Shown here one piece after another: positions 1 to 5,340 of a DNA stretch of 6,019 bases. A program made the position numbers and the translations under genes. Below the pieces are notes generated by a model, which worked only from the letters and a program-made list of their open reading frames with translations, had not been told where the DNA came from and did not search any database. The stretch comes from an uncultured Collinsella sp. (lineage in GTDB: Bacteria; Actinomycetota; Coriobacteriia; Coriobacteriales; Coriobacteriaceae). The DNA lies in assembly GCA_958346165.1 (NCBI GenBank), contig CATVQO010000096.1:1-6019 (forward strand), read 5' to 3'. Each line of letters opens with the position of its first letter. Positions within the stretch are counted from its first letter, which is position 1.

Positions 1-1
1 C

Positions 2-10
2 TGCTAAAAT
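2..10 (+). promoter_or_regulatory. Possible extended -10 promoter element for ftsE-ftsX
   Basis: The sequence TGCTAAAAT fits an extended -10 box (TGn followed by TAAAAT, five of six matches to TATAAT). It lies about 45 bases before the ftsE start codon. Any -35 element would fall outside the window, so it cannot be tested here. A transcript from it would have a short leader carrying the ftsE ribosome binding site. It could instead be chance A/T content at the end of an upstream gene. Confidence 0.35.
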
Positions 11-44
11 ACAAAGCGCTCATGTAGTTTAAACGCACGACGAT

Positions 45-50
45 AAGGAG
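45..50 (+). promoter_or_regulatory. Ribosome binding site that fixes the GTG start of ftsE
   Basis: AAGGAG sits 5 bases before GTG at 56. This matters because the protein begins with about 170 residues that ordinary FtsE proteins lack. The next candidate starts are ATG 551 and ATG 587, just ahead of the ABC domain. ATG 551 has only an A/G-rich AAGAAG directly abutting it, with no proper spacing. The site therefore favours translation of the full extension. Confidence 0.65.
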
Positions 51-55
51 CACCA

Positions 56-1276
56 GTGGGTAACCACTTCCGTACCTCCGGTGCGGGCGATGATGCCCCC
101 AAGACGCAGGCAGGCGTCCAGGGCAGTCGTTTCGCCACTCCGGATTCAGAGGGCCAGCCTGTTGCTCAGGCCCCCGCTCAGCCGGCAGATCAGGCACAGC
201 CGGCATCCGATCCCTTTGCCTACAATCCAACCAGCGATGTCGCGCTTTCCGGTGCGGCGGGTTTTGAGCCCGTTCAGGCCGTGACCGCTCGCGTGGAGCA
301 GCCTCAGGCTGGTGCCGCCACGCTGCAGCCTACCATGGCCGGCATTCCCGACCCCTTGGCCCCTGCGACGCCGGCTCCTCAGCCTGCGCAGTCCGGTCTC
401 TTTGCCGCTATTCCCGACCCCACGCAGCCTGCTGCCCCGGTGGTCGAGAGCGATCAGGCCGCCGAGGTCGCAAGCCTCGATAACGCGCTCAACAACCCCG
501 ATTTTACGTCGGTGTTTGCACCCATCGATCCGCAGGCCAGCCGCAAGAAGATGGCCAAGCAGGCCGGTGTCGAGCCCGTCATCCTTATGGAGCATGTCAC
601 CAAGATCTATCCGGCACAGCCCAACAAGCCTGCACTCGACGACATCAACATCGAGATCTATCCGGGCGAGTTCGTCTTCCTGGTCGGTCACTCCGGCTCG
701 GGTAAGACCACGCTGCTGTCGACGCTCAACCGTGACGTCAAGCCGACGAGCGGTCGCATCCTGGTTGCCGGTCAGGACCTCATGAAGATCAAGAACCGCA
801 AGGTTCCGTTCCTGCGCCGCCAGATTGGCGCCGTGTTCCAGGACTTTAAGCTTCTGCCGCAAAAGACCGCCTACGAAAACGTGGCGTTTGCCCTGCAGTG
901 CATCGGCAAGCCCAAGGGCGTCATTCGCAGCCAGGTGCCCGAGGTGCTGCGTCTGGTCGGCCTGGCCGATCAGATGGACTCGCTGCCCGACCAGCTTTCC
1001 GGTGGCGAGCAGCAGCGCGTTGCCGTCGCCCGCGCTATGGTCAACCGTCCGCCGCTGCTGATCTGCGACGAGCCGACGGGCAACCTCGACCCGGCGATCT
1101 CGCTGGGCATCATGAAGCTGCTCGAGCGTATTAACCGCACCGGCACCACCGTGATCGTCGCCACGCACGACCGCGAGATGGTCGATAGCATGCACCGTCG
1201 CGTGATCGCCCTCGAGGGCGGCCACGTTATCCGCGACCAGGAGAGGGGAGGTTACGGCAACTATGGCACCAACTAA
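56..1276 (+). CDS. ftsE: Cell-division ABC transporter ATP-binding protein FtsE with long N-terminal extension
   Basis: FtsE is the cytoplasmic ATPase of the FtsEX complex, a type VII ABC system. It uses ATP hydrolysis to drive FtsX, which switches on peptidoglycan hydrolases during division and elongation. The ABC domain runs from about residue 174 to 395. Visible motifs are Walker A GHSGSGKT (211-218), Q-loop Q262, signature LSGGEQQ (314-320), Walker B LLICDE (334-339), D-loop NLDP (343-346) and H-loop H371, so all catalytic elements are intact. At 406 residues it is nearly twice the usual ~220-230. The extra part is residues 1-173, rich in Pro, Ala, Gln and Asp and probably disordered, with a basic RKK at 163-165 just before the ABC domain. 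The GTG start is chosen for its Shine-Dalgarno site, and the extension keeps the same codon style as the rest. The last 14 bases overlap ftsX, which fits translational coupling. The FtsE assignment is strong because of the ftsX partner; the role of the extension is unknown. Confidence 0.95.
   Translation: MGNHFRTSGAGDDAPKTQAGVQGSRFATPDSEGQPVAQAPAQPADQAQPASDPFAYNPTSDVALSGAAGFEPVQAVTARVEQPQAGAATLQPTMAGIPDPLAPATPAPQPAQSGLFAAIPDPTQPAAPVVESDQAAEVASLDNALNNPDFTSVFAPIDPQASRKKMAKQAGVEPVILMEHVTKIYPAQPNKPALDDINIEIYPGEFVFLVGHSGSGKTTLLSTLNRDVKPTSGRILVAGQDLMKIKNRKVPFLRRQIGAVFQDFKLLPQKTAYENVAFALQCIGKPKGVIRSQVPEVLRLVGLADQMDSLPDQLSGGEQQRVAVARAMVNRPPLLICDEPTGNLDPAISLGIMKLLERINRTGTTVIVATHDREMVDSMHRRVIALEGGHVIRDQERGGYGNYGTN
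344..421 (+). repeat. In-frame 12-bp direct repeat inside the FtsE extension
   Basis: ATTCCCGACCCC occurs at 344-355 and again at 410-421, offset by 66 bases (22 codons). Each copy encodes IPDP in the same frame (residues 97-100 and 119-122). The following residues are also alike (LAPATPAP against TQPAAPVV). This suggests a 22-residue unit duplicated within the low-complexity region and then diverged. Confidence 0.6.
1244..1251 (+). promoter_or_regulatory. Ribosome binding site of ftsX inside the ftsE 3' end
   Basis: AGGGGAGG lies 11 bases before the ftsX ATG and within the last codons of ftsE. It encodes part of the FtsE tail (ERGGY). The position supports coupled translation of the two subunits of one complex. 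Confidence 0.7.
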
Positions 1277-2183
1277 CGTGGGCTACTCCTTCAAAGAGGC
1301 AATCAGCCACTTCTTCCGTAACTGGACTACCTCGCTCGGCGCCGTCATCACGATCTTCCTTTCGCTGTTTATCATCGGCCTGTTCATCATGGGCTCCGCG
1401 ATGCTGAACTCCGTGATCGGCACCGTCGAGGATCAGGTTGTCATCAACGCGTTCATTAGTGATGACGCCGATCAGGCCGATGTTCAGGCTTTTGAGGCCG
1501 AGCTTAAGACGTGGAATAACGTCAAGTCCGTGACCTATAAGGACAAGGACGACGCACTGGCCGAGTATACGAGCAAGATGTCGGGTAACGCCGACGCCAC
1601 CATGAGCGCGCTCGACGGCCAGAACCCGCTGCCCGCCTCGTTTGCGATTGAGATGGACGATCCGTCTCAGGTCGAGAGCACGGCCAAGAAGCTCAAGAAG
1701 AATGCCGATTTCCAGAAGATCGCGGATGACGGCGACGTCAACGCGAGCGTGCTGTACGGCCAGGAGGAAGTGAGCCGCCTGTTCCAGGTGACCAACTACA
1801 TCCGCATCGCCGCCGTGGTGCTCGTTGGTCTTCTGACCTTTATCGCATTCATCTTCATCAACAACACGATTCGCCTGTCCATCACGGCGCGTCGTCGTGA
1901 GATTGCGATTATGCGTCTGGTCGGCGCCAGCAACGGCTTCATTCGTGGCCCGTTTATCACCGAGGGCGTGCTGCAGGCCATTTTGGGCTCGCTGCTTTCC
2001 ATCGGCGTTCTGGAGCTGCTGCGCAATCTGATGATTCCGCGTCTGCAGGAGAGCATCGGCTGGATGTCGTTTGCCCTGCCGATGCAGTACTACCTGGTGA
2101 CCTATGCTGCGCTGATTCTGGTCGGTGTGATTATCGGTCTCTTTGGTTCTGCCATCGCCATGCGCCGCTACCTGCGCGTGTAG
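1263..2183 (+). CDS. ftsX: Cell-division ABC transporter permease FtsX
   Basis: FtsX is the membrane subunit of FtsEX. It passes the ATPase cycle of FtsE across the membrane to an extracellular loop that recruits and activates peptidoglycan hydrolases (PcsB, CwlO or RipC types in other Gram-positives). The 306 residues show the standard plan: a short cytoplasmic N-terminus with an amphipathic start (GYSFKEAISHFFRNW), TM1 at about 24-48, an extracellular domain at about 49-178, and TM2 (179-203), TM3 (230-254) and TM4 (277-299). The conserved family stretch NPLPASF (121-127) lies in the outer domain. The cytoplasmic loop TARRREIAIMRLVGAS (208-223) after TM2 matches the FtsX/MacB-type permease signature that contacts the ATPase. 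Length and topology are normal. ATG 1263 is chosen for its ribosome binding site and the 14-base overlap with ftsE. A terminator follows directly, so ftsX closes the unit. No hydrolase gene adjoins it. Confidence 0.95.
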   Translation: MAPTNVGYSFKEAISHFFRNWTTSLGAVITIFLSLFIIGLFIMGSAMLNSVIGTVEDQVVINAFISDDADQADVQAFEAELKTWNNVKSVTYKDKDDALAEYTSKMSGNADATMSALDGQNPLPASFAIEMDDPSQVESTAKKLKKNADFQKIADDGDVNASVLYGQEEVSRLFQVTNYIRIAAVVLVGLLTFIAFIFINNTIRLSITARRREIAIMRLVGASNGFIRGPFITEGVLQAILGSLLSIGVLELLRNLMIPRLQESIGWMSFALPMQYYLVTYAALILVGVIIGLFGSAIAMRRYLRV

Positions 2184-2208
2184 GCATGCTTGGAATTCAT
2201 CCCTTCCA

Positions 2209-2241
2209 ACGGGTCGTCTCTTATGGGGCGGCCCGTTTTTT
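2209..2241 (+). terminator. Intrinsic terminator of ftsE-ftsX
   Basis: ACGGGTCGTCTC (2209-2220) pairs with GGGGCGGCCCGT (2225-2236) in a 12-bp stem containing three G-T wobbles, closed by a TTAT loop and followed by a T-tract (2236-2241). A smaller inverted repeat, TTGGAA/TTCCAA (2190-2195 and 2204-2209), overlaps its left foot and could form an alternative, weaker hairpin. The element separates ftsEX from rnr. Confidence 0.9.
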
Positions 2242-2269
2242 GATCCCTAGGGGACGGCAGGAAAGCGAA

Positions 2270-2284
2270 TCATTTGGGTAGACT
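2270..2284 (+). promoter_or_regulatory. Possible rnr promoter (-10 region)
   Basis: TAGACT (2279-2284) matches TATAAT at four of six positions, follows TCATTTGGG directly, and ends 34 bases before the rnr ATG. No convincing -35 box lies 16-18 bases upstream. Support comes from the upstream terminator, which means rnr needs its own promoter, and from a similar block before the VanZ-like gene (5295-5311). Confidence 0.3.
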
Positions 2285-2318
2285 CTTTGGAGTTCGCAAT
2301 CGATAGTTAGGAGGCGCC

Positions 2319-4454
2319 ATGGGGCGCAATAACAAGCATAAGCGTGGAGCTCGCAATCAGCGCGGGCCGGTGCGCAGCGAACGCCGTCCGAGCCTGACCG
2401 GGCGCGTGCAGCTCCATGAGCATAGCGCCTACGTTGTAACCGAAAACGGCGACTACAAGGTCATGGGCCGCGGTAAGCGCGAGATCATGGATGGCGATAC
2501 CGTTGCCGTGAGCATTAAGAACAGCCCGCACGGTGAGCGGCGCGCCGTGATCGAAAGCGTGGTTGAGCGTGCAGCCATAAGCGTGGTGGGCACGTACCAG
2601 ACCGCCGGTCCGCTCGGTGTGATCGAGCCGCTCGATTCGCGTCTGAAGGCCGACTTCTTCATTCTGCCCGAGGATACCTCGGCGGATCGTCTGGGTGTCC
2701 ACCCGGGTGACGCTGTTGTCGCGCGCATTTTGACCTACCCGACGCGCCTGGAATCGGGTACCGTGACGATCGAGCGCCGCATTGGCGGAGATGACGCGCC
2801 CGATTTGGGCGTTCAATATGTGATGGCGCGTTACGGCTATACCGATAGCTATCCCGAGGCCGCGCTGGACGAGGCCGAGGGGCTTTCGCTCGATGTGTCC
2901 GCGGCGCTTAAGGACCCGCTCCGCCGCGATCTGCGCGACCGCTTTGTCATCACGATCGACCCGGTCGACGCGCGCGACTTTGACGATGCCATTTCGTTGG
3001 AGCGCACGCCCGAGGGTGGCTACAAGCTGGGTGTGCATATCGCCGACGTTTCACACTATGTGGCTTGGGACGGGCATATCGATCTTGAGGCTCGCCATCG
3101 TACGACATCGGTGTATCTGGCCGATCGCGTGCTTCCCATGCTGCCCGAACGCCTGTCCAATGACCTGTGCTCGCTTCGCCCTGACGAGGACCGTCTTGCG
3201 TTTACCGTCGATATCGAGCTCGATGCGCAGGGTCGCGTGCGGCATTACGATCCGTATCCCAGCGTGATTCGCTCGCGTGTGCGTATGGACTATGACGGCG
3301 CCGAGGCGCTGCTGGTGCGTGCCGGCGCGGTTGAGTATTCGGTGCTGGAGGGTGCAGCCGAGGATGTTGCGGCTGCCGAGACCTCGCGCGAGGAAGCGCT
3401 TGAGCGCGGTCTTGCGTGCGAGGAGGCCGCCCGCGGCTACAACATCGACCTCGGCGATTTCCTTGTCTCCGCTAACGAACTCGCCGAACTTCGCCGTCGT
3501 ATTCGTCGCGCCCGCGGCTCAGTCGATTTTGACACAGCCGAGATTCGCGCTCTATTGGATGAGGACGGAGTGCCCGTGCAGATTGTGGCGCGTGAGCGTT
3601 CGTGTGCCACGTCGCTTATCGAGGAAGCCATGCTGCTCGCCAACGAGTGCGTTGCAGAGTGGCTGGCAGACCGTGATATCGAGGCCTGCTATCGCGTGCA
3701 TGAAGATCCGAGCCCCGATAGCCTGCACGGTGCCGCCGTTGCGCTGGCGCAGCTAGGCATCATCGACGATCGCCGTGCTGCCGGTATTGCCCTGGGGAGC
3801 CCCGATGAGCTGCAGGCTGCAGTTGATGCTGCCGCCGGTACGGCCAACGCACCGCTCGTTAACACGCTGCTTCTGCGCAGCATGCAGCGCGCGCTGTACA
3901 AGCCGCGCAACGAGGGCCACTTTGCGCTCGCCGCGCCGTGCTACTGTCACTTTACGAGTCCCATCCGTCGCTACCCCGATCTGGTGGTGCACCGCGTACT
4001 CAAGCTGCAGTTGGCCTATGAGCAGCTGGGCGGCAAGGACGCCCTGGTCCGTACGCCGCGCCTGATCGGCAAGGGGCGCGAGTCACTGCCGCGCATTCTG
4101 CCGCAGATCTGCCGCGCATGCAGCGATGCCGAGCGCGCGGCAGATGCCGCCAGCCATGCGACGCAAAAGATCAAGATTGCCCAGTACTATGAGGACCGTC
4201 TGGGCGAGCGCTATGCCGGAACCGTCTCGTGGGTTAGCAGCATGGGCCTTTTTGTGCGCTTGGACCTAACGCAGGTCGAAGGCTTGGTTTCGATCAAGAG
4301 TCTGGGCAACGAGTGGTTCGAGTTCGACGAGGACGCGCTCACGCTCACAGGTGCCGACACGGGCACCCGTTACGAGCTGGGGCAGCGCGTGATTATCGAG
4401 GTCTCGCGCGTCAATACCACGCGTGGGCACTTGGACTTTAAGCTTATCCATTAG
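2319..4454 (+). CDS. rnr: Ribonuclease R (RNB-family 3'-5' exoribonuclease)
   Basis: RNase R is a processive, magnesium-dependent 3'-5' exoribonuclease that degrades structured RNA (mRNA decay, rRNA quality control, trans-translation targets) in the cytoplasm. In order, the 711 residues show a basic N-terminal tail (9 Lys/Arg in residues 1-23), two cold-shock-like OB domains (about 25-85 and 86-155), the RNB catalytic domain (about 205-560) and a C-terminal S1 domain (about 628-708). The metal-binding aspartates are D214, D220, D222 and D223 in DPVDARDFDDA. Further conserved blocks are VHIADVSHYV (239-248) and HFTSPIRRYPDLVVHR (544-559). AGGAGG (2309-2314) sits 4 bases before the ATG. It is shorter than E. 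coli RNase R (813 aa): there is no N-terminal helix-turn-helix domain, and the protein stops right after S1 without a Lys-rich tail. RNase II is the main alternative, but the Gram-positive setting and the domain set favour RNase R. smpB, often a neighbour of rnr, is not in the window. Confidence 0.93.
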   Translation: MGRNNKHKRGARNQRGPVRSERRPSLTGRVQLHEHSAYVVTENGDYKVMGRGKREIMDGDTVAVSIKNSPHGERRAVIESVVERAAISVVGTYQTAGPLGVIEPLDSRLKADFFILPEDTSADRLGVHPGDAVVARILTYPTRLESGTVTIERRIGGDDAPDLGVQYVMARYGYTDSYPEAALDEAEGLSLDVSAALKDPLRRDLRDRFVITIDPVDARDFDDAISLERTPEGGYKLGVHIADVSHYVAWDGHIDLEARHRTTSVYLADRVLPMLPERLSNDLCSLRPDEDRLAFTVDIELDAQGRVRHYDPYPSVIRSRVRMDYDGAEALLVRAGAVEYSVLEGAAEDVAAAETSREEALERGLACEEAARGYNIDLGDFLVSANELAELRRRIRRARGSVDFDTAEIRALLDEDGVPVQIVARERSCATSLIEEAMLLANECVAEWLADRDIEACYRVHEDPSPDSLHGAAVALAQLGIIDDRRAAGIALGSPDELQAAVDAAAGTANAPLVNTLLLRSMQRALYKPRNEGHFALAAPCYCHFTSPIRRYPDLVVHRVLKLQLAYEQLGGKDALVRTPRLIGKGRESLPRILPQICRACSDAERAADAASHATQKIKIAQYYEDRLGERYAGTVSWVSSMGLFVRLDLTQVEGLVSIKSLGNEWFEFDEDALTLTGADTGTRYELGQRVIIEVSRVNTTRGHLDFKLIH

Positions 4455-4479
4455 CCAAATCCCGACTCATGGTGGGGGA

Positions 4480-4511
4480 GCGGAGGGCGGCCTTTCGGGA
4501 CCGCCCTTCGC
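4480..4511 (+). terminator. Terminator-like hairpin after rnr
   Basis: GCGGAGGGCGG (4480-4490) pairs with CCGCCCTTCGC (4501-4511) in an 11-bp GC-rich stem with one G-T pair and a 10-base loop. The bases that follow (ATTTG) form only a poor T-tract, so termination may be incomplete and some read-through into the recombinase gene is possible. Confidence 0.6.
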
Positions 4512-4521
4512 ATTTGAATCG
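4512..4521 (+). repeat. Left copy of a 10-bp inverted repeat flanking the recombinase gene
   Basis: ATTTGAATCG here is the exact reverse complement of CGATTCAAAT at 5267-5276, on the other side of the recombinase gene. It lies directly after the rnr terminator hairpin. The bases beyond the 10 do not match. It could be half of a recombination site or a chance match. Confidence 0.35.
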
Positions 4522-4552
4522 TGGCTACCTTGCCGTCTGCTCGGCCGCCCGC

Positions 4553-4611
4553 TTACCTGCTATTTGAGAGGTAAAACCTACCAAAATAAACCTGTCCCTT
4601 TTGGCAGGTTT
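4553..4611 (+). promoter_or_regulatory. Two tandem inverted repeats over a possible promoter: candidate operator or recombination site
   Basis: TTACCT (4553-4558) pairs with AGGTAA (4569-4574), and AAACCTG (4588-4594) pairs with CAGGTTT (4605-4611). Each pair is perfect and each has a 10-base spacer. Two smaller repeats interleave: AGGT/ACCT (4569-4572, 4576-4579) and CCAAAA/TTTTGG (4581-4586, 4599-4604). AAACCT also occurs as a direct repeat at 4574 and 4588. A possible promoter runs through the block: -35 TTGAGA at 4564-4569 (five of six), a 17-base spacer, and a weak -10 TAAACC at 4587-4592. The block ends 19 bases before the recombinase ATG. Small serine recombinases often bind sites next to their own gene and so repress it, so an autoregulatory or res-like site is a reasonable inference. 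The repeats are seen; binding is not shown. Confidence 0.4.
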
Positions 4612-4630
4612 ACAAGAAAGCGGGGATGAG

Positions 4631-5236
4631 ATGGCGACGGTGTACGGTTATGCGCGGGTGAGTTCGCGCGATCAGAATCTTAATCGGCAGCTGGATGCGC
4701 TGGGCGCCTATGGCGTGGGCTCGGCGAATATTTATGCCGACCATGCGAGCGGCAAGGACTTCGATCGACCGCGTTATCGCGAGCTGCTGCACGTCCTGGG
4801 AGACGGGGACGTGCTGGTGGTGCTTTCTATCGACCGACTTGGCCGTAATTACTCCGAGATTCTTGAGGAATGGCGACGCATTACCAAGGTGCTCGGGGTT
4901 GCCATTGTGGTGTTGGATATGCCATTGCTTGACACGCGCGCCAGGGCCAGCGGCGCGCCGGATGTGACTAACACCCTGATTGCTGATATTGTGCTGCAGC
5001 TGCTGAGCTACGTGGCGCAGGTGGAGCGCGAGAATATCCATCGGCGCCAGGCGGAGGGGATTGCAGCGGCGCGGGCGCGAGGGGTCCGTTTCGGTCGACC
5101 TCGCAAGCCATGCCCTCCTCAGTTTGAGCTGGTGCGCGATAGCTATGAGGCGGGCGATATTACCCGCAGCCAGGCAGCAAAGTGCCTGGGCGTGTGCGTG
5201 GGGACGTTCGATCGCTGGATGCGCGAGGCGGGGTAG
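4631..5236 (+). CDS. Small serine recombinase (resolvase/invertase family)
   Basis: Members of this family cut both DNA strands at a short site through a covalent phosphoserine link, then resolve or invert DNA. The 201 residues give a catalytic domain (about 3-100), a long dimer helix (about 114-147), an arm with GRPRK (155-159) and a helix-turn-helix DNA-binding domain (about 163-199). Visible active-site residues are R9 and S11 in YARVSS, and D68, R69 and R72 in IDRLGRN. LLSYVAQVERENIHRRQAEG (124-143) is the typical dimer-helix sequence. MPLLDTR (97-103) resembles a chromosomal group common in Firmicutes and related gut bacteria rather than classical Tn3 resolvases. The ATG is chosen because homology starts there. 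TTG 4601 in the same frame would add ten residues, but it lies inside an inverted repeat and lacks a ribosome binding site; the ATG's own site (GGGGA, 4622-4626) is modest. No transposase, terminal repeats or phage genes adjoin it, so its target is unknown. It could be an invertase, a resolvase remnant or a domesticated recombinase. Confidence 0.9.
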   Translation: MATVYGYARVSSRDQNLNRQLDALGAYGVGSANIYADHASGKDFDRPRYRELLHVLGDGDVLVVLSIDRLGRNYSEILEEWRRITKVLGVAIVVLDMPLLDTRARASGAPDVTNTLIADIVLQLLSYVAQVERENIHRRQAEGIAAARARGVRFGRPRKPCPPQFELVRDSYEAGDITRSQAAKCLGVCVGTFDRWMREAG

Positions 5237-5266
5237 GGGTTTGCGTCGCTTTGTCGCTTCCTGTTG

Positions 5267-5276
5267 CGATTCAAAT
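5267..5276 (-). repeat. Right copy of the 10-bp inverted repeat flanking the recombinase gene
   Basis: CGATTCAAAT is the reverse complement of ATTTGAATCG at 4512-4521. It begins 31 bases after the recombinase stop codon, in the gap before the VanZ-like gene. No good terminator hairpin was found in this gap; the nearest, TCGC/GCGA at 5254-5269, has only four base pairs. Confidence 0.35.
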
Positions 5277-5294
5277 TTTGATACGGTGACGATG

Positions 5295-5311
5295 TCATTT
5301 GGGGCTACACT
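5295..5311 (+). promoter_or_regulatory. Possible promoter (-10 region) of the VanZ-like gene
   Basis: TACACT (5306-5311) matches TATAAT at four of six positions and ends 29 bases before the start codon. It is preceded by TCATTTGGG and two extra bases, nearly repeating the block before rnr (2270-2284). No standard-spaced -35 is present: TTGATA (5278-5283) is 22 bases away, which is too far for an ordinary promoter. Confidence 0.3.
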
Positions 5312-5325
5312 CGCTGATATTCAAA

Positions 5326-5333
5326 AAAGGAGG
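5326..5333 (+). promoter_or_regulatory. Strong ribosome binding site that sets a TTG start
   Basis: AAAGGAGG lies 7 bases before TTG 5341. It decides the start of the VanZ-like protein against the in-frame TTG at 5299, which would lie upstream of this site, overlap the -10 candidate and have no Shine-Dalgarno sequence of its own. Confidence 0.7.
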
Positions 5334-5340
5334 TTGGCCT

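Noticed and set aside
1..55. C-terminal end of prfB or another upstream gene
   Set aside because: prfB commonly precedes ftsE in Gram-positives, but the short frames here end within about 30 bases and show nothing recognisable.
146..1225. Long minus-strand open frame (359 codons) opposite ftsE
   Set aside because: It mirrors the ABC gene in a GC-rich genome, where the antisense of strongly biased codons stays open. The translation is low in recognisable motifs, and the + strand product is certain.
2307..3038. Minus-strand open frame (243 codons) opposite the start of rnr
   Set aside because: It overlaps the catalytic part of a clear RNase R and shows no family features. It is a codon-bias shadow.
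4601..4630. Upstream TTG start for the recombinase
   Set aside because: The ten extra residues match nothing in the family, the TTG lies within an inverted repeat, and it has no ribosome binding site.
4610..5041. Minus-strand open frame opposite the recombinase
   Set aside because: It lies opposite a gene with intact catalytic motifs and has no recognisable domain.
5299..5340. Upstream TTG start for the VanZ-like protein
   Set aside because: It falls upstream of the strong AAAGGAGG site and overlaps the -10 candidate. TTG 5341 is correctly spaced.
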